Part shown: piece by piece, positions 16,711 through 23,648 of the stretch
Layout of the letters: each line of letters opens with the position of its first letter
How positions within the stretch are numbered: the first letter of the stretch is position 1
Source of the DNA: JAEUNJ01 sp052035955
Lineage (GTDB): Bacteria; Pseudomonadota; Gammaproteobacteria; Burkholderiales; Rhodocyclaceae
Assembly (NCBI GenBank): GCA_052035955.1
Contig: JBPOHD010000101.1
Location: 1 to 32,081 of the forward strand
DNA: 32,081 nucleotides
Direction: 5' to 3'
Notes under the pieces: generated by a model
Told to the model about the DNA's origin: nothing
The model's input: only the letters and a program-made list of their open reading frames with translations
Database searches by the model: none
Translations under genes and position numbers: made by a program

Positions 16711-19098
16711 ATGTCGAATTTCATTGTCAGGAAGGTCGCCGTGCTCGGCGCCGGCGTCATGGGTGCGCAGATCGCCGCCCACTGCGTCAATGCCAAGGTT
16801 CCGGTGGTGCTGTTCGATCTGCCGGCCAGGGAAGGTCCGAAGAACGGCATCGTGCTGAAGGCCATCGAGGGGCTGAAGAAGCTGAACCCGGCCCCCCTGG
16901 GCAACAGGGACGACGCCGCCTGCATCGAGGTCGCGAACTACGACGACCACCTCGAGCTGCTCAAGGGCTGCGACCTCGTGATCGAGGCCATCGCCGAGCG
17001 CATGGACTGGAAGCACGACCTTTACAAGAAGGTCGCCCCATTCATCGCGCCGAACGCCATTTTCGCGTCCAATACCTCCGGGCTGTCGATCACCGCCCTG
17101 TCCGAGGGTTTCGACGCCAGGCTCAAGGAGCGCTTCTGCGGCGTGCATTTCTTCAATCCGCCGCGCTACATGCACCTGGTCGAGCTGATCCCGACCGCCA
17201 CGACCAAACCCGAGATCCTCGACCAGTTGGAAGGCTTCCTCGTCACCACCCTGGGCAAGGGAGTGGTGCGGGCCAAGGACACGCCCAACTTCATCGCCAA
17301 CCGCGTCGGCGTCTTCAGCATGATGGCGACCATCCACGAGGCGGAGAAATTCGGCCTCTCCTGCGACGTGGTCGACGACCTGACCGGCGCCAAGCTCGGC
17401 CGCGCCAAGTCCGGTACCTTCCGCACCGCCGACGTGGTGGGCCTCGACACCATGGGCCACGTGATCAAGACCATGCAGGACACGCTGCCCGACGATCCCT
17501 TCGCGGCCATCTACAAGACGCCGGAAGTCCTGACCAGGCTGGTTGCGGCAGGCGCCCTGGGCCAGAAGGCCGGTGCCGGCTTCTACAAGAAGGTCGGCAA
17601 GGAAGTGCAGCGCCTCGATTTCGCCACCGGCCAGTACGTCACCGGCGGCGGCAAGGCCGACGACCTCGTGGTGCGCATCCTGAAGGAAAAGGACCCGGCC
17701 AAGCGCATGAAGGCCCTGCGCGAGTCTGCGAACCCGCAGGCGCAGTTCCTCTGGGCGATCTTCCGTGACGCCTTCCACTACATCGCCGTGCATCTGGAAG
17801 CCATCGCCGACAATGCGCGCGACATCGACTTCGCCATGCGCTGGGGCTTCGGCCAGAAACTGGGGCCCTTCGAGACCTGGCAGGCGGCCGGCTGGCAGCA
17901 GGTGGCGCAATGGGTCAAGGACGACATCGATGCCGGCAAGGCCCTGTGTTCCGCGCCGCTGCCCGCCTGGGTATTCGACGGGCGCTCGGGGGTGCATGCG
18001 GCAGACGGCTCCTGGTCCCCGGCACGCAAGGCCAATGGGCCGCGCTCCACGCTCGCGGTCTATGCCCGCCAGCCCTTCCGCGCGCCCGTCCTGGGCGAAG
18101 GCGCGGCCGACGGCACGAAGGCCGGCACCACCTTCTTCGAGGACGACTCGGTGCGCATCTGGCACCAGGACGACGAGGTGCTGGTGCTCTCGATCAAGAC
18201 CAAGATGCGGGTCATCGGCCCCGGCGTCATCGCCGGCCTGTCGAAAGCCATCGCCGAGGCCGAAGCCAACTACAAGGGCCTGGTGATCTGGGGCGCCGAT
18301 GCGGCCGAGGGCGGCGCCTTCTCCGCCGGCGCCGACCTGCAGGCCATGCTGCCGCTGTTCATGTCCGGCGGGGTCAAGGCCATCGAGCCGGAGGTGGCGC
18401 GGCTGCAACAGGCCTTCCAGGCCATGAAGTACGCCAACGTGCCGGTGGTCGCGGCAGTGGCGGGCCTGGCCCTGGGCGGCGGCTGCGAACTGATGCTGCA
18501 CGCCGCCCGGCGGGTGGCCCTGATCGAGTCCTACATCGGCCTGGTCGAGGTCGGGGTCGGCCTGATCCCGGCCGGCGGCGGCCTCAAGGAGGCAGCCGTG
18601 CGTTCCGCCGAGCAGGCCCGGGGCAACGACCTCCTGCAGTTCCTCAAGAACAACTTCATGAACCCGGCCACCGCGGCCGTCTCGAAGTCGGCGCTGGAGG
18701 CGAAACAGATGGGCTACCTCCGGGCCGACGACGTCATCGTCTTCAACCCCTATGAGTTGCTCCATGTGGCCAAGGTCGAGGCGCGCGCGATGTTCGATGC
18801 CGGTTACCGTCCGCCATTGCAGAAGCTGGTCCCGGTGGCCGGTCGCTACGCCATCGGCACGATCATGATGCAACTGGTCAACATGCGCGACGGCGGCTTC
18901 ATCTCGGCCCACGACTTCAAGCTCGGCCAGATGATCGCCACCGTGGTCGCCGGCGGCGATGTCGATGCCGGCAGCCTGGTCAGCGAGCAATGGCTGCTGG
19001 ACCTGGAGCGCAAGGGCTTCATGGAACTGCTGAACCACCCCAAGACCCAGGAACGCATCATGGGCATGATGCAGACCGGCAAGCCCGTGCGCAACTGA
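16711..19098 (+). CDS. 3-hydroxyacyl-CoA dehydrogenase/enoyl-CoA hydratase (FadN-like order)
   Basis: This 795-residue enzyme performs the second and third beta-oxidation steps. The dehydrogenase comes first: NAD-binding VAVLGAGVMGAQIA (about 9-22), catalytic His146 in VHFFNPPRYMHLVELI, then the C-terminal HAD domain. The hydratase lies near the C-terminus: oxyanion region FSAGADLQAM, LGGGCELML with Glu593, and LVEVGVGLIPAGGG with Glu613, spaced 20 residues apart as for the two catalytic glutamates of enoyl-CoA hydratase. This order is the reverse of E. coli FadB/FadJ and matches Bacillus FadN and many betaproteobacterial homologues. It sits 12 bp after the acyl-CoA dehydrogenase and 17 bp before the thiolase, with GGGGA before the start, so the three probably form a stoichiometric set. 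Confidence 0.94.
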   Translation: MSNFIVRKVAVLGAGVMGAQIAAHCVNAKVPVVLFDLPAREGPKNGIVLKAIEGLKKLNPAPLGNRDDAACIEVANYDDHLELLKGCDLVIEAIAERMDWKHDLYKKVAPFIAPNAIFASNTSGLSITALSEGFDARLKERFCGVHFFNPPRYMHLVELIPTATTKPEILDQLEGFLVTTLGKGVVRAKDTPNFIANRVGVFSMMATIHEAEKFGLSCDVVDDLTGAKLGRAKSGTFRTADVVGLDTMGHVIKTMQDTLPDDPFAAIYKTPEVLTRLVAAGALGQKAGAGFYKKVGKEVQRLDFATGQYVTGGGKADDLVVRILKEKDPAKRMKALRESANPQAQFLWAIFRDAFHYIAVHLEAIADNARDIDFAMRWGFGQKLGPFETWQAAGWQQVAQWVKDDIDAGKALCSAPLPAWVFDGRSGVHAADGSWSPARKANGPRSTLAVYARQPFRAPVLGEGAADGTKAGTTFFEDDSVRIWHQDDEVLVLSIKTKMRVIGPGVIAGLSKAIAEAEANYKGLVIWGADAAEGGAFSAGADLQAMLPLFMSGGVKAIEPEVARLQQAFQAMKYANVPVVAAVAGLALGGGCELMLHAARRVALIESYIGLVEVGVGLIPAGGGLKEAAVRSAEQARGNDLLQFLKNNFMNPATAAVSKSALEAKQMGYLRADDVIVFNPYELLHVAKVEARAMFDAGYRPPLQKLVPVAGRYAIGTIMMQLVNMRDGGFISAHDFKLGQMIATVVAGGDVDAGSLVSEQWLLDLERKGFMELLNHPKTQERIMGMMQTGKPVRN

Positions 19099-19115
19099 GA
19101 TCCGAGGAGACCGAA

Positions 19116-20312
19116 ATGAGCAAACAACTGCAAGACGCCTACGTCGTTGCCGCCACCCGCACCCCGATCGGCAAGGCGCCCCGCGGCATGTTCCGCAACG
19201 TCCGCCCCGACGACCTGCTGGTGCGCGCCATCCAGTCCGCCATGGCCCAGGTGCCCGGCCTCGACCCGAAGCTGGTCGAGGACGCCATCGTCGGCTGTTC
19301 CTTTCCCGAGGGCGAATCCGGCCTCAACATGGCGCGCAACGCCGTGCTGCTGGCGGGCCTGCCGAACACGGTCGGCGGCGTCACCGTCAACCGCTTCTGC
19401 GCCTCGGGGATCACCGCGGTGGCCATGGCCGCCGACCGCATCCGCGTCGGCCAGGCCGACGTGATGATCGCCGGCGGCGCCGAATCGATGTCCATGGTGC
19501 CGATGGGCGGCTTCCATCCCTCGATCAACATGGGCGTGTTCAAGGACGAGAACGTCGGCATGGCCTACGGCATGGGCCTCACGGCGGAGAAGGTCGCGAC
19601 CCAGTGGAAGGTCACCCGCGAGATGCAGGACGAGTTCGCGCTGGCCTCGCACCAGAAGGCGATCGCCGGGCAGCAGGCGGGCGAGTTCAGGGACGAGACC
19701 ACGTCCGTCGAGATCATCGACCGCGTGCCGAACCTGGCGACCGGCGAGGTCGACCTGAAGACCCGGACGGTGGACCGGGACGAGGGCGCCCGGGCCGATT
19801 CCAACCTCGCGGCACTGGCCAGGTTGAAGCCGGTGTTCGCCGCCAAGGGGTCGGTGACGGCCGGCAACAGTTCGCAGACCTCGGACGGCGCGGGCGCGCT
19901 GATACTGGTCAGCGAAAGGATCCTGAAACAGTTCGACCTGACCCCGCTGGCGCGCTTCGTTTCCTTCGCCGTGCGCGGCGTGCCGCCGGAGATCATGGGC
20001 ATCGGCCCCAAGGAGGCGATCCCCGTCGCCTGCAGGGCGGCCGGCATTACCCAGGACCAGCTCGACTGGATCGAACTCAACGAGGCCTTCGCCGCGCAGG
20101 CACTGGCGGTGATCCGGGACCTCGGCCTCGATCCGGCCAAGGTGAACCCGCTGGGCGGCGCCATCGCCCTCGGCCACCCGCTGGGCGCCACCGGTGCGAT
20201 CCGCGCCGCGACGACCGTGCACGCGCTGCGCCGCCGCAAGCTCAAGTCCGGCATGGTGACCATGTGCGTCGGCACCGGCATGGGGGCCGCCGGGATCTTC
20301 GAACGCATGTGA
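19116..20312 (+). CDS. fadA: Acetyl-CoA C-acyltransferase (thiolase)
   Basis: This 398-residue thiolase cleaves 3-ketoacyl-CoA to acetyl-CoA and a shortened acyl-CoA. The three active-site residues are present: nucleophile Cys95 in VNRFCASG, His354 in ALGHPLGATGA, and Cys384 in MCVGTGMGAAG. The last motif reads CVGTG rather than the more common CxGGG, a variant also seen in beta-oxidation thiolases. It is the third gene of the operon, with GAGGAG and a 7-nt spacer before the ATG. A biosynthetic acetoacetyl-CoA thiolase is possible by sequence alone, but the context supports the degradative role. Length is standard. Confidence 0.94.
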   Translation: MSKQLQDAYVVAATRTPIGKAPRGMFRNVRPDDLLVRAIQSAMAQVPGLDPKLVEDAIVGCSFPEGESGLNMARNAVLLAGLPNTVGGVTVNRFCASGITAVAMAADRIRVGQADVMIAGGAESMSMVPMGGFHPSINMGVFKDENVGMAYGMGLTAEKVATQWKVTREMQDEFALASHQKAIAGQQAGEFRDETTSVEIIDRVPNLATGEVDLKTRTVDRDEGARADSNLAALARLKPVFAAKGSVTAGNSSQTSDGAGALILVSERILKQFDLTPLARFVSFAVRGVPPEIMGIGPKEAIPVACRAAGITQDQLDWIELNEAFAAQALAVIRDLGLDPAKVNPLGGAIALGHPLGATGAIRAATTVHALRRRKLKSGMVTMCVGTGMGAAGIFERM

Positions 20313-20324
20313 CGAGGCGGGCCG

Positions 20325-20343
20325 GGCCGGCGCTGCGCCGGCC
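20325..20343 (+). terminator. Hairpin after the beta-oxidation operon
   Basis: GGCCGGCG-CTG-CGCCGGCC is a perfect 8-bp stem starting 13 bp after the thiolase stop. Only TT follows the stem, so it is a weak intrinsic terminator or a stabilising 3' hairpin. The rest of the gap to 20600 is extremely GC-rich with repeated GGGGTCCGG-like words and holds no gene I can support. Confidence 0.45.
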
Positions 20344-20586
20344 TTGCGCGATGGGCCGGTGATCGAGCTCGGCGACGGGAGGTCCGGCGGCGCTTCCCTG
20401 CCCACGGAGGCTGGCGCGGGGGCCGGGTCTCCTTCCCCCGACCGGGCTTCCCCCTTGCCACCCTTGCTCCGGGGTCCGGCCGGGTCCGGGGTCGCAAACG
20501 TTCCGCGATGCGCGGGACCCCGGCCGCGGGCCGGCGGGGGCGGGGTCGGACCGGTCGGGGGTAACCCGCCCCGCTATCCCTTGCGC

Positions 20587-20592
20587 TATAGT
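20587..20592 (+). promoter_or_regulatory. Candidate -10 element immediately before pdsR
   Basis: TATAGT (5 of 6 to the -10 consensus) ends 8 nt before the ATG at 20601, with no recognisable -35 at 16-18 bp. If used, the transcript would be leaderless or nearly so, which agrees with the lack of a Shine-Dalgarno sequence here. Confidence 0.3.
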
Positions 20593-20600
20593 CCGCCGCC

Positions 20601-21305
20601 ATGGCCAAGACCATTGCCATCGTCGAGGACGATCCTGCCATCCGCGCCAACTACGCCGATGCGCTGCGCCGCCAGGGCTACGAGGTGTTTTCCCACGGCA
20701 GCCGGCCCGAGGCCTGGTCGGCCTTCCAGGCCCGCCTGCCGGACCTGGCGCTGATCGACATCGGGCTGGGCGACGAGCCGGAGGGTGGCTTCGAGCTCTG
20801 CCGGGCGCTGCGCGGCCTGTCGGCCCGCCTGCCCATCCTCTTCCTGACCGCCCGGGACAGCGACTTCGACATCGTCTCCGGCCTGCGCCTGGGGGCCGAC
20901 GACTACCTGACGAAGGACATCAGCCTGCCCCACCTGCTGGCCCGGGTGGCGGCCCTGTTCCGCCGCGTGGAGGCCCTGACCCAGGGGCCGCCCCAGGAGG
21001 ACGTTCTGGAGCGGGGCCCCTTGCGCCTGGATGCCAAGCGTTTCCTGGTGACCTGGCAAGGCCGCCCGGTGGAACTGACGCTGACCGAGTTCTGGATGGT
21101 GCATACCCTGGCCAGGTTCCCGGGCCACGTGAAGGATCGGGACACGTTGATGCGCGACGCCCAGCTGGTGGTGGACGAGGGGACCATCACCTCCCATGTC
21201 AAGCGCATCCGGCGGAAGTTCCAGGCGGCGGACCCGGACTTCGACCGCATCGACACGGTCTACGGCATGGGCTACCGCTGGCGGTCGGATGCGGCTGCGC
21301 CTTAG
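20601..21305 (+). CDS. pdsR: Response regulator of the proteobacterial dedicated sortase system family (PdsR-like)
   Basis: This 234-residue OmpR-type regulator has a receiver with IAIVEDDPAIR, phospho-acceptor Asp53 in LALIDIGLGDEPEGG, LTARDSD and the Lys of DYLTKDISLPHLL. A winged-helix DNA-binding domain follows (about 135-230) with LTEFWMVHTLARFPGHVKDRDTLM and SHVKRIRRKF ending in TVYGMGYRW. The wording of the receiver (NYADALRRQGY, IDIGLGDE.GGFELCRALR, VSGLRLGADDYLTKDISLPHLLAR) is that of the PdsR family, normally found beside PdsS, a class of sortase and an LPXTG target. It overlaps the kinase gene by 17 nt, implying coupled translation. No sortase or LPXTG protein is in this window, so its targets here are open. 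Family assignment is from memory of the family pattern. Confidence 0.85.
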   Translation: MAKTIAIVEDDPAIRANYADALRRQGYEVFSHGSRPEAWSAFQARLPDLALIDIGLGDEPEGGFELCRALRGLSARLPILFLTARDSDFDIVSGLRLGADDYLTKDISLPHLLARVAALFRRVEALTQGPPQEDVLERGPLRLDAKRFLVTWQGRPVELTLTEFWMVHTLARFPGHVKDRDTLMRDAQLVVDEGTITSHVKRIRRKFQAADPDFDRIDTVYGMGYRWRSDAAAP

Positions 21306-22968
21306 CCTGCGGGCCAAGCTGGCCCTGGTGTCGCTGGTGCTGCTGGCCCTGCCCTGGGCGGGCTTCCGCTACGTTTCCGAACTCGAGGGCTACCTGCTCG
21401 ACAGCCAGCAGCAGGCCCTGCTGACCACGGCCCGGGCGGTCGCCACGGCCTTGCACGAGCGACCGATGCTGATGCGCCTGGCCACGCCCCTGCGCCAGCC
21501 CGCGGCCATCGAGCCGCCGGTCCAGGGCCAGCAGGCCGGGGACGGTGCGACCCCCGCCCCGGTGGAAACGGCGGTGCCGATGCCGGTCGAGTCGCCGCCC
21601 GTCGCGGCGCCGGGCCGCGCGCGCATGGTGGAGGACCGGGAAGTGGAGTCCCTGCTGCGGGGCGCAGAAAGGGCCAACGTGCGCCTTTGGGTGGTGAACC
21701 GGGATCTCAAGGTGCTCGGCATCGCCGGCAGCCTCAAGCCGCCGCCGGCGGCAGACGGGGCGCCCAATCGTTGGCGCCGCTGGCTGGCCTGGGTGATTCC
21801 GTCGCCGCCGGCGGACTTCGACGACGCCTTCGACGCCGTGGCCCTCACCGCGGGCCCCGAGGTCGCGGACGCCCTCCTGGGTGGCGGGGCGACGCGGGTC
21901 CGCGTGAGCAGGGACGGCAAGGCCGTCGTCGCCTCGGCGGCCCACCCGATCTGGGCCGGCGACAACGTGGTGGGGGCCGTGGTCGCCGAGGCGACGACCC
22001 ATTCGATCCTGGCCGTCCGCAACGAGGCCCTCGAGAAGCTTCTGGTTCTTGCCGTGACGGTGTTCGCGGGCGTTTCCGTCGTGCTGCTGGGATTCGCGAC
22101 CCGCCTGTCGGGCCGCATCCGCCGATTGCGCGACGAAGCCGAGGGTGCCGTCGATGCCAAGGGACGCATCGGGACCCTGAGCACGGCCTCGACGGCGGGC
22201 GACGAGATCGGCGACCTGTCGCGCAGCTTCTCCACGGTGCTGACCCGCCTGGCCCAGCATCACGATTACCTCGAAAGCCTGGCCAGCCGGCTCTCCCACG
22301 AGTTGCGCACGCCGGTGGCGGTGGTGCGGTCCTCCCTGGAGAACCTGCGCCTGCAGGGGGTTCCCGCCGATGCGCTGGTCTATGTGGATAGGGCCGAGGA
22401 CGGCCTCGGGCGCCTGTCGAGGATACTCACCCGCATGGCCGAGGCGACGCGCCTGGAAGCCGGCCTGGCCGTGACGGAGCGGGAGCCCTACGATCTGGCG
22501 GCGGTACTGCGCGACTGCGTCGAAGGCTACCGGCTTGCCTACGGGCCCAGGCCGTTCGAACTGAGTTTTCCGGCCGGGCCGGTACGGGTCGCCGGATCGC
22601 CGGACCTGGCGGCCCAGATGCTCGACAAGCTGGTGGCCAACGCGGTGGACTTCAGTCCGCCCGGCATTCCGGTGGCGATCTCCCTCGACGCCGTGACCAT
22701 GGACGCGGGTTCCGGCTGGCGGCTCGCCGTGTCCAACCAGGGACCGCCCCTGCCGGCCGGCATGGCCGGCAAGCTCTTCCACTCCATGGTGTCGGTCCGC
22801 GCTCCGGTCGGTGGTGCCGAACCGCACCTGGGCCTGGGCCTGTTCGTGGCCCGACTGATCGCCGAATTTCATGGCGGCAGCATAGGTGCGGCCGATCGTC
22901 CCTCCGGCGACGGGGTGACGGTCGAGGTGCTGATGCCGGACGCCGGCGGACCGCCCGACGGCGGCTGA
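21289..22968 (+). CDS. pdsS: Sensor histidine kinase of the proteobacterial dedicated sortase system family (PdsS-like)
   Basis: This 559-residue inner-membrane kinase opens with MRLRLSLRAKLALVSLVLLALPWAGFRYV, containing TM1 (about 10-25). A periplasmic sensor of about 215 residues follows, including a Pro/Ala/Val-rich linker around 85-110, then TM2 (about 245-263), HAMP, HisKA with His337 in SRLSHELRTPVAVV, and a HATPase with LDKLVANAVDFS. The G1 box is degenerate (VSNQGPPLP) and is followed by LFHSMVSVR and PHLGLGLFVARLIAEFHGG, a combination I associate with PdsS kinases. Typical PdsS proteins are around 700 residues with a larger periplasmic part, so this sensor appears shortened. It is coupled to pdsR by a 17-nt overlap. 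Calling it PdsS is family inference; a general two-component kinase is the fallback. Confidence 0.82.
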   Translation: MRLRLSLRAKLALVSLVLLALPWAGFRYVSELEGYLLDSQQQALLTTARAVATALHERPMLMRLATPLRQPAAIEPPVQGQQAGDGATPAPVETAVPMPVESPPVAAPGRARMVEDREVESLLRGAERANVRLWVVNRDLKVLGIAGSLKPPPAADGAPNRWRRWLAWVIPSPPADFDDAFDAVALTAGPEVADALLGGGATRVRVSRDGKAVVASAAHPIWAGDNVVGAVVAEATTHSILAVRNEALEKLLVLAVTVFAGVSVVLLGFATRLSGRIRRLRDEAEGAVDAKGRIGTLSTASTAGDEIGDLSRSFSTVLTRLAQHHDYLESLASRLSHELRTPVAVVRSSLENLRLQGVPADALVYVDRAEDGLGRLSRILTRMAEATRLEAGLAVTEREPYDLAAVLRDCVEGYRLAYGPRPFELSFPAGPVRVAGSPDLAAQMLDKLVANAVDFSPPGIPVAISLDAVTMDAGSGWRLAVSNQGPPLPAGMAGKLFHSMVSVRAPVGGAEPHLGLGLFVARLIAEFHGGSIGAADRPSGDGVTVEVLMPDAGGPPDGG

Positions 22969-22982
22969 GGGGACGGCGCCGG

Positions 22983-23002
22983 GCCGGCCGGTGGCGGCCG
23001 GC
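22983..23002. terminator. GC hairpin between convergent genes
   Basis: GCCGGCCG-GTGG-CGGCCGGC is a perfect 8-bp stem in the 50-bp gap between the kinase stop and the convergent KTSC gene stop. It lacks T-tracts, but its position suits bidirectional termination. Confidence 0.4.
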
Positions 23003-23018
23003 GGCGGCCGGCGGGGCC

Positions 23019-23231
23019 TCAGCGCAGGCGCTTGGCGTTGAATTCCTCTTCGACGTTGTCCCGGTAGTAGCTCCAGGCCGACGAGGACCCCGAGAGGCGG
23101 CGCCAGACCTCGCCTCCCACGTTGGAGTACTGGAGCTTCGTGCCGTCGTCCAGGTGCACCTCCAGGATGCGGGCGCCGCTGTCGTAACCGATGGCACGCA
23201 GCTTTCCGGAACTGATCTTCTTCATCTCCAC
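23019..23231 (-). CDS. KTSC-domain small protein (70 aa)
   Basis: The 70-residue product is almost entirely one KTSC domain: SSGKLRAIGYDSGARILEVHLDDG, then LQYSNVGGEVWRRLSGSSSAWSYYRDNVEEEF. The family is named for a KTSC tetrad; here the corresponding position in the second half reads SGSSSAWSYY. Members are found alone or fused to RNA-processing or nuclease domains, and their biochemical role is not settled. The start is taken as GTG at 23231 because GAGGAG lies 6 nt upstream; the ATG at 23225 would have its only GGAG directly adjacent. It follows the Cys-rich gene by 20 bp on the same strand. Confidence 0.8.
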   Translation of the reverse strand: MEMKKISSGKLRAIGYDSGARILEVHLDDGTKLQYSNVGGEVWRRLSGSSSAWSYYRDNVEEEFNAKRLR

Positions 23232-23251
23232 GGCGGTCTCCTCGGGGCCGG

Positions 23252-23458
23252 TCAGGGGTGGAATCCGGGATCGTCCTGGTCTTGTTGCGGCGGGGCTTGC
23301 CGGGCCTGCTTCTGCCTCAAGCGGGCGTTCTTGTCCTCGTCAAGGAAGACATAGCGGCCGTAGAGCACGCAACCCTTCATGCCCGGATCGCAGGGCCGGT
23401 TGTCGAGTTTGGTGCAGAGATCCTGGGCTTCGTGGGGGCAGCCCCAACCGCCGGCCAT
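23252..23458 (-). CDS. Small cysteine-rich protein (68 aa)
   Basis: The 68-residue protein has five cysteines in its first half: GWGCPHE, LCTKLDNRPCDPGMKGC with the pattern C-x5-C-x5-C after the first two-thirds of the motif region, followed by VLYGRYVFLDEDKNARLRQKQ and a Gln/Asp/Pro-rich tail. The cysteine spacing with a His suggests a bound metal ion, but no known zinc-ribbon or ferredoxin pattern fits exactly. An AGAGGAT sequence 5 nt before the ATG at 23458 sets the start; the frame stays open to 23635 but with noncoding-like composition. It is first of a two-gene unit with the KTSC gene and divergent from plsB. I do not recognise a named family; the cysteine count and spacing should be read from the translation rather than from this summary. 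Confidence 0.72.
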   Translation of the reverse strand: MAGGWGCPHEAQDLCTKLDNRPCDPGMKGCVLYGRYVFLDEDKNARLRQKQARQAPPQQDQDDPGFHP

Positions 23459-23648
23459 GGGAAATCCTCTTGTGGGAACGGGTCGCGGGGAGCTTACCAG
23501 ATCGTCCGCGGGCGTTCCGATGGACGAGGGGACGGCGGTCTCCGGGCAAGGCGCGACGGGCGGGCCCTTCGTAACGGCCTTGGGAGTAAAGTCCACCCGA
23601 GGCCGGCGACGGCCGCCCTGAACAACAAGACGCATCGCGCCCTCGACG

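Noticed and set aside
14809..19038. A 1409-codon open frame on the minus strand opposite the beta-oxidation operon
   Set aside because: Same artefact: antisense to two enzymes with intact active sites, and its translation has no recognisable domain.
20344..20600. A small RNA or structured element in the GC-rich gap before pdsR
   Set aside because: Many GC-only inverted repeats can be drawn there by chance (for example GACCCCG/CGGGGTC at 20516-20547); there is no promoter plus T-tract terminator pair.
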